The notes: a model not told the origin generated them from the sequence alone. A DNA stretch of 64,000 nucleotides from Liolophura sinensis (GCF_032854445.1 NC_088295.1:21999385-22063384); one strand, 5' to 3'. Positions 13,101 to 28,100 are shown, counted from the first letter of the stretch. A program made the numbers and translations.

Positions 13101-16100
13101 TCCAGTCTGTTTTTACACAAGCGGATCTGGATAAAGGTAAAATATGATTACATTTAAGCTGACATACTTATGATAGCACAGCTGAAATGAAATGAATGTG
13201 TTCTACCTCTACATTTAAAAAGCTCAAATTAAGGGGTTTTTCCATTTGTTCCTGGTCAGTTATCAATGATAAATAATATAAACTTGAGAAAAAGCATGTA
13301 GTTTAATGCTAGAGGTGGGAGTACTCTTACTCTGTGATTGTTTGTTATTGTGTTGTGTTGTAGGCTATTTGGAGTATGTTCATGAGAGAGGAGATGCAGC
13401 AGGCTCTGTGGTGTTTAAGTTCCAGGTGTCTGACCCAGAAGGAAACATGTTATTGGCACAGTCTTTCCACATCACTGTTTTGGGTAATCAGTTTTGAAGA
13501 ATGCTTTCCTTTGATGTATCTACAGCTGGTATTGCATATCAGTATTGCATATCAATTTAGCAACAGTGTTGTATGCAATTATTTTTTTGTTGTTAAGTTC
13601 AACTGCTGAAAGGAAACAATATATTTCTGAGACTCCTAATCATATTTTTGTGTGAAAGTGTGTACATTGTATTTGGGCATTGTTATGTTTCATGATAGAC
13701 CTTATGTTTTCATTGTTGTCTGGCAATTATTAAAGTAACTGAAGGCTGTTTCATGCACCTAGTTCATAGTATTAGAGACCTCAGCTGTAGCTTACCTGTA
13801 CATGTATATCCTTTGCCCAGAGGACCGAGTGCTGCCCAGCGTGGACACTAACAAGCCCTTGACCTTGGCTGAGGGATCACAAGCCAAAATTACTACCCAG
13901 TTTCTCTCTGCCTCTGACAAGGACTCTGAGCCTGGCAATCTTCGGTTCTCTGTACTCTCTAATCCTCTATATGGTCATCTGGAACTCTCATCAGGACCAG
14001 GTAATCTTAATATGTTTCTGTTTTTTTTTGTAATGTCAATCAGTTTCTTTTTCAGGTTTTCAGTCCCTAGCCATCCTTGTCAAATCTGCAAAGCCTGTTT
14101 TCTTTAATTTCTGGGAGATAATTATTATAGGAATTCATCAAACAGCATATCTGATGAAATACTTAGAGTAAAACTAATTGAAGAAGATTGTGAAAGTGGA
14201 GCTTTGTTATATTGGCATGATTGGCTTTGAATATATACATGTATAATGCTGACATAAAACACATCTGATGAAATTTTAAAATACCAAACAAATCTATCAG
14301 CGGATTGAGATATATGCGGTGTATAGCTCCATGGGCTGTCCAATTGAGTACTTGTAAGTTGTAGCTGTTCTCCCCTGTCAGGTGTGGCTGTGACAGAGTT
14401 CCACCAGTCTGACCTGGCCGCTAACAGCCTCATCTATGTACACACCAGTGAGGAGGAGATCTATGCAGACAGGTTCAAGTTCTCCGTGTCAGATGGTACC
14501 AATGAGGTGAGAGCAGGGAGAACAAGAAATGTATCATTCAGAGAATTGTCAGGGATTGTCATAGACATCGCTATGGATAGCGTTGCTTCATGTAGATCCG
14601 ATATTGAATCATGCACACTGGCTCAGGAGTCTCTCACCAGTGTTCTTTTTGTGAGTTCAAGTCTAGCTCTTGAAGTCCAGCTGGTCTGTCAGCAACCTGC
14701 AGATGGGTTCCTGGGCTTTCACGTGGGCTCTGCACAGATTTCTTTCATAATGCTGGTTACCTTTGTTTACATGAAAGTGATATTCTTGAGTATGGCGTAA
14801 AACACCAATGAAAATAAATTAAAAGACTTTCAGTGTTTCGTAGCCAACTTAATTCATTAGCAAGGCTTTTTATTTAAGATCACTATTTTCCTTCCCACCC
14901 CAGGTGACTCAGGCTTTCCTGATCAGCATCAATCCTGTGGACGACAGTCTGCCTATGGTCTCCATCAATGGCCTCAGGGTTCAGGAGGGGGTGAGGAAGG
15001 TCATCTCAGAGTTTGACCTCAAGGCCATTGACAAGGACACAAAGGTATGTGCCCTGTCCCGAAAACTTACAAGATTATGCAGTTTAAATATTTTTGTTTG
15101 GTGTGTCTGCATCCTTCACCTATTAGCTCAGACCTACTTGTCTAATTGTGTATTTTTATTTCTGCAGAATGCCCCTTTTTCAGACTGCTACTTCAATGTT
15201 TAACAATGTGTTAATACACGTATATTCTTCATATCAGAGGTATTGCAATTTTGACAAAACCTGTCACATACCCTGAATAAGTGAGCAGTCTAAGGGTTAT
15301 TTTCACACATGATTAGGTTTCATACACAGTGTGCCTATACCAAGCCCTTATGTCCCTATGTCATGTCTTCGTGTCCCTATATCGTGATCTCATGTCCCAA
15401 TATCCTGCCCTCATGTCCATGTATCATGCCCTCGTTTCACTATATAGTGCCCTGTTTCATGCCTTCATGTCCCTATATTGTGACCTCATGTCCCTATATC
15501 CTGCCTTCATGTCCTTATATCCTGCCCGTATGTCCCTTTGTCATGCCCTCATTTCCCTATACATGTGTAATGCCTCATGTCCCTATTTTGTGCTCTCATG
15601 TCCCTATACCATGCCCTCGTGTCCCTATATCTTGCCCTCATGTCTCTATATCTTTCCTGCAAACATGTATAAATATTTATTTGTTTTTGTTTTGAGATTT
15701 TGTTTTTTTTTTATTTGTCTGTTTATGCATTACCTATAATAAAGCTGGCCATGTTTTGCCTTCTTCCCAGGAGGATCATGTGATGTTTACTGTGGTACAG
15801 CCTCCCCTCCATGGCAGCATAGACCTGAGGCGTGGCACATTTTACAGCACCACCACCAGGTTCAGTATGGCTGACATCTATGAGAACCGTGTCAGTTACA
15901 AACACGACGGCAGCGAAACTCTCTCAGATCAGTTCTCCTTCACAGTGTCTGATGGGACCAACCACCTGTTTGTCATGCAACAAGATGCTGCCAGGAGAGG
16001 AGATATTCCCATTCCCCTTATATCACAACCACAGGTAAGATGTTTTTGTCCCTACATGATCCGTTATGATCGATTGCCATTGGCTGATAAGAAGGGATAA

Positions 16101-19100
16101 AATGTTGACATACTCTCGTTTTTGGCTGCGTGCCATGCCCACATGGGATATTTGAGTCACGTAAGGGATTTAAATAATTTAAACTTTGGTCAGCTGAAGT
16201 ACTACGAGGAACAAGCATGACGAGTTGTGCTGATGTAATTTTTGTAGGTAACGCTGCATTCCTTGGTGCATCATAGTGATTTCACTCCACCATATCAGCA
16301 ATGTCTGCAGTCAGCATGGCTTGGGTGGCTTCACAACTCAGCTTTAATAAATCACCATATACCTTCTCAACATGAGGATAACTTATAATAATACACATAT
16401 GTTGAAGTTACAGTTTTACTATTGAAAGGATGTAGATATGATAGTGTTTCTTTGCATTTGAGATTAAACTTACTATGTCTTCATGCTTATACACTGTAAT
16501 TCTTTAACTTTTTTTGCATGTGTGCAAGGTGATCATTCAAGCATATTCTGACGGCATTATTCTGTGCAGATTGAAAAATTTATACTTTTTATGAAGCCTT
16601 GTAATTGCCGTAGATATGTTGCCCTGAAATATACTGTATATACATGACCTTTGTGAACGACCTCTTGAATCTCATTATCTCCTCATAAGTTTATTACATC
16701 ACATCATCATACCTATAAACATGATGATGACACTAATTAATCTTGATTGTGCTTGGACAGAGCTTCAAGATTGAGGTGATGCCCCTCGATGATGGGAGTC
16801 CGATACTGGAGACCAACTTGGGCCTTCAGTTCCTGGAATCTTCTGGAGAAGAGGTAACACATGATTCTAGAGAAAAAGGGAAATTTGTTAATACAGAATG
16901 GTACTCTATTATAGGGTGGCCACAAGTTTGTGTGAAGTTTGATTAATTTCGTATCAGAAAGAATATTTCATGTAATAGTATCAAAAGTTAAGACCATTAT
17001 GTGCTTCTGGAAGTGCATTTTTACAGGCCAAACTTCTGCTGAAATACAGTAATGATAAAATATGCTGGTACTACCAGCTGGTCAGTCCATGGCCTTAATT
17101 TGTGTGAGCTGCTGTTATGCTGGTACTACCAGCTGGTCAATCCATGGCCTTAATTTGTTTGAGCTGCTGTTATGCTGGTACTACCAGCTGGTCAGTCCAT
17201 AGCCTTAATTTGCGTGAGCAGCTGTTATGCTGGTACTACCAGCTGGTCAGTCCATAGCCTTAATTTGCGTGAGCAGCTGTTATGCTGGTACTACCAGCTG
17301 GTCAGTCCATAGCCTTAATTTGTGAGCTGCTGTTTTGCTGGTACTACCAGCTGGTCAGTCCATGGCCTTAATTTGTGTGAGCTGCTGTTATGCTGGTACT
17401 ACCAACTGGTCAGTCCATGGCCTAAATTTGTGTAAACTGCTGTTATGCTTTCATGATCTGTTCAGTGAATAAAAATTTATGTGTAGATTAAGTGTATAAT
17501 AAGTGTATAATTATTTCGTGCATATTATTTTTTTAGAGAAAAAAAAACAATCTTTAGGCTATGTATATTGACCATGATACTTTTACAAACATCACTTTTG
17601 TCTTTTTTCTTGCAGGTTTTTAATATCATCACAGAGCGTGAATTAAAGGTGTCTGATGTGGACACTCCCCCTGATAAAATCCTGTTTGTGATCTCCGCTC
17701 CCCCTAAATATGGCCACCTGGTGAAGATGACAGATCTGGATGAGCCAATCACCACCTTCACTCAGGGTGAGATGAGAACACAAGATAAAGTACCTTTGGT
17801 GGTTTCCTGTCATATGTTCTAACTCTGGCAGATAAAATTGATCGATAATCAAGTATGTTACTACAAAAAAATTTTTTCTCTGTGCAAATGATTTGATCTG
17901 TGTACTTCATGATGTAATTATAGTAGGTTTGAAATGCACAGCGGTATAATGATTGGATGTGTTGTACTGATTTGTTTTCTCTGTGTGTTCAGATGACATC
18001 ACCATAAGGTCATACAGGCCTGATTCCTTACATCAGGTTTTAATTTAATGTACTGTTATCCTCATCTACATGTATATCTCTATTCACAATGGGTTCAGAT
18101 GACATCAGTTAGGGCCAGGTCCATTACACCCTGAAATATTAATTTGGTGTATGATCATCCCTACCTGTTCTCTCTGTGTCGAGATGACATCAGTTAGGGC
18201 CAGGTCCATTATGACCTGTAATATTAATTTGGTGTATGATCATCCTTACCTGTTCTCTCTGTGTGTCGAGATGACATCAGTTAGGGCCAGGTCCATTATT
18301 ACCTGTAATATTAATTTGGTGTATAATCATCCTTACCTGTTTTCTCTGTGTGTCGAGATGACATCAGTTAGGGCCAGGTCCATTACGCCCTGTAATATTA
18401 ATTTGGTGTGTGATCATCCTTACCTGTTCTCTCTGTGTGTCGAGATGACATCAGTTAGGGCCAGGTCCATTATGCCCTGTAATATTAATTTGGTGTATGA
18501 TCATCCTTATCTGTTCTCTCTGTGTGTCGAGATGACATCAGTTAGGGCCAGGTCCATTATGACCTGTAATATTAATTTGGTGTATGATCATCCTTACCTG
18601 TTCTCTCTGTGTGTCAAGATGACATCAGTTAGGGCCAGGTCCATTATGCCCTGTAATATTAATTTGGTGTATGATCATCCTTACCTGTTCTCTCTGTGTG
18701 TCGAGATGACATCAGTTAGGGCCAGGTCCATTACGCCCTGTAATATTAATTTGGTGTATGATCATCCTTATCTGTTCTCTCTGTGTGTCGAGATGACATC
18801 AGTTAGGGCCAGGTCCATTATGACCTGTAATATTAATTTGGTGTATGATCATCCTTACCTGTTCTCTCTGTGTGTCGAGATGACATCAGTTAGGGCCAGG
18901 TCCATTACGCCCTGTAATATTAATTTGGTGTATAATCATCCTTACCTGTTTTCTCTGTGTGTCGAGATGACATCAGTTAGGGCCAGGTCCATTATGCCCT
19001 GTAATATTAATTTGGTGTATGATCATCCTTACCTGTTCTCTCTGTGTGTCGAGATGACATCAGTTAGGGCCAGGTCCATTATGCCCTGTAATATTAATTT

Positions 19101-22100
19101 GGTGTATGATCATCCTTACCTGTTCTCTCTTTGTGTCCAGAGGACATCAGTAATGGCCTGATCCGTTACACACTGACATCCTCTAGCAATATCACGATGG
19201 ACTCGTTCGCCTTTGAAGTGATGGACAGCAAACCAAATATCATACCTGACAACACCTTCCATGTCAGCTGGTCAGTGATAGAGTTTGGTCAGCCTTACCT
19301 GAATGTGACAGAGGAGACGGGCGTGATCCAGGTACCTGTCATCAGGAGGGGTAATCTTAAACAGGTGAGCAAAAATCTGAGCATAGGATCTATTTAGTAA
19401 TAATTAATGTATTGTATTGGTGGGTCAGCTGTTTTTTGCTCTTGTTTTCTTATTTCAAGGATATAATGTTATCCAATATACAGTCACGGAAAAAATTATT
19501 AGACCACTCATATTTTCTTTGGTTTCTTGTTCATTTTAATGCCTGGCAACCCTAAAGGTGTATTAACCGAAGATTACAATGAATACGACAAAAATCCAGC
19601 TGATTCCATAATACTTTGTCGTATTTGATATGCTTTAAGGTCAGTTGTATTCCTAGGGTGTATGCGAGGCAATTTCATGCTTTCCATTTACATGCAGACT
19701 TACATAAAGAGTGGTTTCCTGTTTACATGTAGGCTTACATAAATAGGGGTCTCTTGTTTATATATTAAGACGCAGCACAACTCGGTAGTTGTCAGCTCTC
19801 ATAATGCCTAAAACGAAAGAATTATGTGGAGCCAGAAAGGCAGCCATCTTGGCACAGCTGGATACTGGATTGAGCGAGCGACAAGTGGCCAAAAAACTGA
19901 AGATCTCTAAGACAGCAGTTCATTACACCAAGAAAAAGCAAGCCGAACATGGTACTACAAAACTGCTAGCTGGTCGAGGCAGGAAACGTCTTTCTACCCC
20001 ACGAGATGACCGAGCACTCATCCGGTCCTGTATCAAGAATCGTCGTCAGACCTCCAGAGACCTTAGAAATGAGTGGGCATTGTCAACAAATGTGACTTGT
20101 TCAGCAAGAACAGTTCGAAACCGACTTCTTGAAGCTGGTCTAAAGTCCCACAGGGCACGGAAGAAGCCCTTCATCAACGAGAGGCAGCGGAAGGCCCGCT
20201 TGGGTTTTGCGAGGGATCACAAGAATTGGACTGTTGATGATTGGGCTAAAGTTCTCTTCAGTGATGAATCCAATTTTGAGTTGATGCCTACTCCAGCCAA
20301 CTTACTGGTTAGGAGGAAGCCTGGGGAAGCCTACAAACCAGACTGCCTTGCTCCTACTGTAAAGCATGGGGGTGGATCAATGATGATCTGGGGTTGTTTC
20401 AGTATGGGTGGAATAGGACAGATGCAGTTGTGTGAAGGGAGAATGAACCAAGTCACATACAGAGCTACTCTTAAAAACAGTCTTCTTCCATCAGCTGCTA
20501 AACTCTTTCCTGGCTCGAATGACTGGATTTTCCAACAAGACAATGCCCCTTGCCACACGGCAAGGTCAGTTAAAACCTGGATAGAGAACCGGAACATTGG
20601 AACCATGAATTGGCCTGCTTAGTCACCTGATCTGAATCCAATTGAAAACCTGTGGAATATTATCAAGTTCAAAATGGAGAACCACAAGCCCAAAAACAAA
20701 GCAAATTTGTTCGAATTTTTGCAGCAGGAATGGGCTGCTGTGACCGCAGGGCAATGTAACAAACTGGTGGAGAGCATGCCAAGGCGCATGGCTGCAGTCA
20801 TCAAAAACAATGGGCATGCAATCAAGTACTAACTCCCGTGTGAGACTGAGAGTCATGTGACTACGTGACTAGGAGACAGGAGAAAAAATGAAATGCCAAA
20901 ATGTTTTTGAGAATACAGTTGCCACATCTACAGATGTATGAACTTAAGTGATTTTGGTCATTGTCAAGAAAGTCATAGAGAACTGATAGATATCACCTCT
21001 TAAATAAAACCCTTATGAACTATTTCTGTTTTCATCACTTTCTTTGCCCAAACAAATGTTCCTTCAGTTGTGCAAGGTTTTAAAATGAACAAGAAATGGG
21101 AGAAAGCAAGGGTGGTCTAATAATTTTTTCCATGACTGTATATTGCACTTTCGCCTAATTCTCCCAATGAAGTAAACATGCTTGTCTTTTTTAAGTAGAA
21201 CTCGTTCATGCATTCATGTTTTAGCCTTATACCTTCTTGCCATTTCCCAGTATTCTATCGTCACCTGTCGCACACTGGTGGGGACAGCTACCTCCACTAA
21301 AGGCGGGAACAAACCAGGGCTATATGACTTTGTGGAACAGTCTGGACAGGTGAGTGACAGCTTCCAGGCACGTTATTGTCTTGTTGAAGAAATTGGTCTG
21401 TGCTGCCCATAAATAAGTTTTCTGGAAAGGTATTAAATGTGTTACAACCATATATCTGTCTTGATGGCATGTGTTTCAGCTTGTTTTGTCCTTCTTATTT
21501 CTTATGATCATAGGAATGATCTTAAAGATGAGTTATTCAGAACATATGTTATCCCTCAGGTCTTCGCACTGTAAGGTTTGTTTTCAAGTTTTCCATTATA
21601 TTTGTATGGTTTCCATGGCAACAGGTCAGGCTAGGGAGTTTTACAGTCACAGTACTATTACATTGTATATCTGTATTATGTGTTCGATTTGTTCAGGTTC
21701 AGTTTGATGAGTGGCAGGAGAGTAAACCGTGTACCCTGATCATTAATGATGACCATGTGTTTGAGGGGCCCGAGACCCTGTACCTAGAGCTGAGGGACCC
21801 CACTTACACCCTGCTGGGGAGCCTGGCTAAGATGACCATCACTATCTTTGACTTGGAGGACGGTCAGTACTTACATGTATCTCTGAAGGTGGTGTCTTCC
21901 TGTTTCCAAGTTGATGTTCATGGGTGGTATAACTGTATGTAAGGAAATTGATTTTGTGTCTTGTCCACTAATTTCATATTTCATCTGCATTGCCAGTGTA
22001 AGGATCCATAATTTCTGCTTTCTGTAGGAATCATTTGTTTTCAGTTTCATCATAAGAAAAAGTCAGTGGAAACGTAAGTGTTGATGACAGGATTATGTTC

Positions 22101-25100
22101 TGGTACATGTACATGTGGCTTTTTTTTATTGGAGTTTTCACTTCTTATTTACAGAACCAGTTCTGCAGTTTGACAAAGGCCTCTACCAGATTAATGAAAG
22201 TGATGGTTATGTATTGGCCACCCTCACTAGAGAAGGTAGGTAGGCTTGGAGATTTTGGAACAGTTAAATATTCAGTAATCAAATTACATTATTCTCCTTA
22301 TCAAATTTAATCTGCTTAAAAAAGCCAAAATGTGTTCTTCCGACATTGTCCATATTATATTCCAGAAACTGTCTTAATATTTGAAATCAGGAATAGCCTG
22401 AAACTTAAAGCTTAATAGGATTCACATGTGTTTGTGTATCCCCCTGGTAGGTGACCTGAGCAGCAGTGTGTCCGTGATCTGTTACACCCAGTCCCTAACG
22501 GCCACAGGTAGTAGTGTGGGAGGGCTGGAATCAGGGTCGGATTTCCAAGCCAGGGGGAAAACTAATTCATACAGAGTTGTCTTCCCTCCCGGAGTGGTCA
22601 CAGCATCTTGTGAGGTCAAGGTAAATGTTGGCTAACACAGGTGATCTTCTACATGTTAAAATTATTTCAATAGTCATACCAAGCTAAGTTTTATTGTAAG
22701 GCGCATATAATTATGCAGAAGCACAGGTGTCACCAGCCTAGCGTAGCCAATCATGTGATGTTATATGCCGTTATTATTTGATTTGTCCTCATGGGCTGGC
22801 ACTGTTGATGTTACCGCATAATTGTGTTTGGAATTTTTTCTTTGGAACATGAGATAATATTTTACTATGTTCATATATACATTTAAGCCATGACTCCCTC
22901 TGATATGTTGTAGTTTCCTTCTTTTCTACTTTTCTTAACCATCTAACTTTGTACACCTCACATTGATGTACATATATTATGCATTGGTACCGGTACTGAG
23001 CTTTAAATGCAACTAAATTTCACACATTGTTTTAACTCGAAATGAAAAAGTTAATATGTGTTTCTTGTACCTATGTAACGATTGCTTGTTGTTTTCAGCT
23101 GATTGATGACAGCGAGTTTGAGAACTCTGAGGAGTTTGAGCTTGGCTTAATTGACCCCTCACTACCTGCTGCCATAGGAACTATGTCAAAGGTCACTGTG
23201 ATCATAGAGGGCCCCAATGATGGTGAGAGAGTTAGGAAAAAGTATACTGTTCAAAATCTAAAAAAATCAAATTATTATTGTCTTTTTAAATGTATTTATA
23301 GCTACAACCAGTCATAAACACAGAGATGGATATAATCCAGAAATGATAAGAGTGTAAAATGGAAAAAGGTTAATGGTATTCTTATTCATTCTACTTTTAT
23401 GTTTGGTTGGTAGAGTCAGTGGTGTATTTGTCTCAGCCGGAGTACCGTTTCCCAGAGAATGGTGGCAATGTGGAGATAGAGGTGTTAAGAGAGGGGTCAG
23501 ACCTGGCCCACAGTACCATGGTATGGTGTGCCACTCGGCTGTCTGACACCCCATCAGCCACCCCTGGGCAGGACTATGTCCCCAGCTCCAGTCAAATCAC
23601 ATTCGGGCCAGGACAAATATCTGAGGTATTTAAAGCCACATACATGTAGTATACATGTACATACTGTTACACTTTCAATGTTATCTCATGGTACAGAATT
23701 TTGTGGTGTATTTTTTTGGTTTTTTTTCAATTGGGTTGGCCTGTCCATCCATCTGTCTATGGTTTCCATGCAACGAATATTGTCTATTCTTTTTTTGATA
23801 AACATTTTGTGTGACACCAGATGTGGAACAAAAACCAGTCCAATCCATGCATATGTTTAGCATACATAACAATTTCATTTAATCTATTTCCTTACAAGTT
23901 TCCTTGCAATAACAGCTTCAAATATCGTATGACTTTGATAAAAAAGTTGTGTGTACATTCGTTTTATGTGCTCTCACATTAAGTTAGAAATTTAAAGCAG
24001 CTTACTCCATGAATAGGTTGTGTGGTACCAATACATGTATGTATTACAAGTTTAGCTTTACTATCCGAAGTTGATAAATTTGATTTGGTATTTCTCTATC
24101 AACCCTCTTTTGTTTCACAGACATGTCATTTAACAATCCTGGATGACAATGTGGACCCAAGGATGGAAGGAAATGAAACCTTTGTGGTTTTCCTGAGCTC
24201 AGCCATGGGCAGCAGTCTGGCAGAACCCTTCACCTCTACAGTCATAATACATGACTCTGAACTAGACAGTGAGTACAGTGACAGGCAGTATAATGCCATC
24301 ACCTCTACAGTCATCATTACAGACAATGCCTTTACCTCTACAAGAAAACAAGTTTATAAGTGCTTAGACGAGGTTTAAATTTTACATCCATTCCATTATT
24401 TTGCTGTATCCAGTTCCAGTAACTCATTTTGTAAAGAAAATATCTTTCAAAATTTGTTTGCTTATGCAGTATGTTGTTCTAATGGCGTTGTTTTAGTTAG
24501 AAATGTTTTTGACATGGGTTTGTTTCTGCGCCTCTAGTTCCAGTGATGGGGTTTGAGGGAGATCAGTATTACGTGGACGAGAAGAATGGAACTCTGGGCG
24601 TGCCTATCATCCGTCAGGGTGATCTCAGCTTCCCATCTTCAGTGATTTGTTACACACGACATGAGACAGCAGCTGTAATGATGGACTATGTGGAGAGGCT
24701 GCAGTCTGAGGCATCGCGCATCACATTCTTCCCTGGACAGATGGTGAGGGGCATCTGTGTAGTCAGCTGCTTTGGAATAGCTAGCATCATAATAATTTAA
24801 ATTTAAGGTGTACCAAATTGCTTTGTAATATAAAGAGTCCAAGGTCTGAGTATCAACAGTCATGTTGGATTGTTTGTCTTGTATATTATATTTTCAGCTT
24901 ACTCTGCATGTTTTTAAAACCTTGACAGGTCCATCAAAACTTTGATTACTTTAATATGCATTTATGCAATGGATAGAAACTTCCGGCATATTACACCTGG
25001 GAAGTCCTCTTTATATTAAAAATATTGCTGAAAATACCCATATTGTTGTAATCCAGTTTTGTTTCCTTTTTCTGTGAAGTGTTTTTTGTGTTGTTTCAGG

Positions 25101-28100
25101 TAAAGAACTGCACAGTGAGAATTGTGGATGACGGAGAGTTTGAGCCTGAGGAAACACTTACCTTAAACCTGGCGGACCCTCAAGGGACTGAACTCTCGCA
25201 GGCTAAAGTTGGGACCAGAAATAGAACCACCATTGTGATCACCAACTATCATGATGGTAAGGTTTTGTTTGCTACAGTGGTACAAAGTAATGGAATTTCA
25301 TGGGGTAAATACTTTTTTAAAAAACATAATCTAGGCTTGTGTACTTATTGTAACAGTGCAGTGTGAATATGTATTGATTTCTAGTGGCGGGAGTAAAAGT
25401 GGTTGCCTTTCAAGCAGTGCGTCTTGTAGTCCACAGCATAAGGGAGTTTTAGATTCTTGCACTGATGAAAGATATGATTGCTGCCGCAGTGTTGAACATG
25501 TAGGCTACGTATACTTCTTTGCTACTTCAGATAGTTACATGTATGTATTCTGACAATAGTTTTCTGTTTTTTGCAGTACCCACAATTCAGTTTGAGAAGG
25601 CAGCATACAGTGTTATGGAACCAAGTGGAGAAGAAGAGGTTGCAGCAGTTCAGGTCAAGGTCATCCGCATGGGTGACATCAACCAGACATCAAGTGTGCG
25701 CTGCAGCACAAGGGACGGCTCAGCAATCTCAGGCATTGACTACAACCCTAAAAGTCTGCTGCTCAAATTCTCACCTGGTGAGAATAACATGTAATCTGTA
25801 ATATCGTTATGTTTCCTTGCAACAAGACCTCTTGTCAAGAGGCATTTTGATCACCCTAGTTTCATGTTTCATACTTATACAATGATCTAACAATCTTGAC
25901 ATTGTCAATCAAAGTAATCTGGCCTAGCTCAACTGCCATTCAAATTACTACATCAGTTAATTAGAATGTACTTACTCTTTTGTTGATGCTGCCATTTTAA
26001 TGGACAAGTTTTACACCCGTCAAGCAAACAAATTTGAATGGGAAGATGTTTGGTCGGCCCTTTTATTACTGATCTGTTCATAAGTCAGTTGAATTCCATT
26101 ATTTGATCAGCCCTGTGATCTTTACACATCATTATCCAGTTTTGACTAGATTGAGAAAAATACATTCTTGTTTACTGGTGAAGCAACAAATGATTAAACG
26201 TGATGGGTGTGTCAAGATTTTCTTTTTAGAATGGCCCGTTTTTATTTGGTCCAGGTATGCGATCCATTGACTTCAGTGTGGACGTGCTGTATAACCGGGA
26301 GATTGAGTGGCATGAGTCTTTCAGTGTGATCTTGGGGCCAAACGACCCAGAGGGCGCTGTGTTTGGTCCAATCAGAACCAGCACCATTACTATACTGGAC
26401 AACGAGGTTTCAGGGAGCTTGGTTTTGCCAGCAGCACCAATAGTATGTTTGTTGTAACATGTACATGTAACTTGTTTCAACTTTTTAAGGTACACAAATA
26501 TTAAGGAATGTATTTTAGGGAAAGAGATAAAGTGTGTGCATAGATTAATATATTCTGTATAGCTTAGTTAAGTTTGTGTGAGGATTACTTCTGAGGCAGG
26601 TACCGAATTGACATGAGTGCTGGTAGATTTCACATGATGATCAATATGCCACTTGTGTCATTGGTTTGTAGCTGTCCCAAGTAACATTGTGTGAACATGT
26701 GTTGGTTTCAGGTTGTATCCTTACTCCATTATGATGATGTGGAGAAAGGCCTGAAGTTACACCCCTCCCCTGGTTACCCATTGGTCTGTGTCACGGTAAG
26801 TATTCTCCTTCCTCTTGAAGTGTTAAGGATTATTTTCAGAAGGGATACAGTCTATGTGTCTTTGATGGGTAAAAACATCCAGCTGTTAAATGTTAGATGA
26901 AAGCACTGATTTCTGATTCTGGGTCTGTCATGGTTCATTCTGCTGGGAATCTACAATCACTTTGCAAACATTCATTAGACATGTATATGTAAGAGTGGGA
27001 AGTTTTGAGAGTTGAACTTGTGAGAATCAGTTCTTATGTTACGGCTAGTGGTGGTAGTTTTTCTAATCAAGTAATCATGAAACCTTTTGGAGACAAGATT
27101 AAGTTAAGGGATTTGATGGTACAAAGACATGTATGATACCTGTTAATGTTTGGTGTTGCAGCCATGTGACCTGCACTACCCAGACTACAGCAGCACCCAC
27201 TCTTTGTGTGAGGAGGCAGGAGTGAACCAGAGCAGCATGTACTACCGGTGGGAGGTATCTATGCCTGAGGGTGAGGGTGGTGCCAGGCCACCATTCGTCA
27301 CTGTCTCTGACCACACCCTCTTCACCAGTGTCAACAGACTCAGCCTGGACAGTATCTACTTCAGACCTAGTTTTAAGGTCAGGTGTGTGGCCCAGCCTCT
27401 CCACGGTAACGGTAACCCTGGGGTGCCTCTGAAGAGCCAGGTAGTGACCATCGGCCGGGACAACGCCATCTGCCCGTCCACCGTGTTCTCAGGACAGCCG
27501 TATGGTTACCAGGCCCAGTCGTTCATCGCTAACCTGGACTATGTGGGACCGGAGGATGAGGTGCATCCTAACACCATCCACATCTCAGTACAGGTCCCAC
27601 ACCAGGACGGCATGCTGCCCCTCATCTCCACTCACCCGCTGCACAACCTGCGCTTCCTGCTCTCTGACCCCACATACCGGCAGCAACACGTGTGCTCAAA
27701 CATCGTTACTGAGCAGGAGCGTGCCCCGCTTATCGACGAGGGTTTCCTGTCCTCCCCGGATGACCTTGACCTGATTCACGGGCCAGGGTACAACCTGCCG
27801 TATCAATTTGAGCCTGACATCCGAGAGGACGGCAGCCTGAACCTGTACAAACATTTGGACCTGAAGAGCTGTATCTGGACGTTTAATGCCTGGTATCACA
27901 TGACAGAGCTGGTAGATGTTTGCGGGGGACAGGTTATCTCAGACTTCCAGGTGAGGGACTCTGCTCAGACCTACCTGACCGTCCGTCTGCCACTGTATGT
28001 GTCCTACCTGTACGCCACGGCACCCACGGGCTGGGGATCACTGGAGCACCGCACAGAGATGGAGTTCTCCTTTTTCTACAACACAATACTGTGGAGAACA

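Noticed and set aside
15309-15739. Cys-Pro-Tyr-Ile repeat ORFs
   Set aside because: Product of the 21-bp minisatellite; open in two frames at once and located in an intron.
18151-19161. 336-residue repetitive ORF with a Cys/Ser/Arg-rich 29-residue unit
   Set aside because: It is the 87-bp minisatellite read in a frame that happens to stay open; it covers a splice acceptor array and the true exon is read in another frame.
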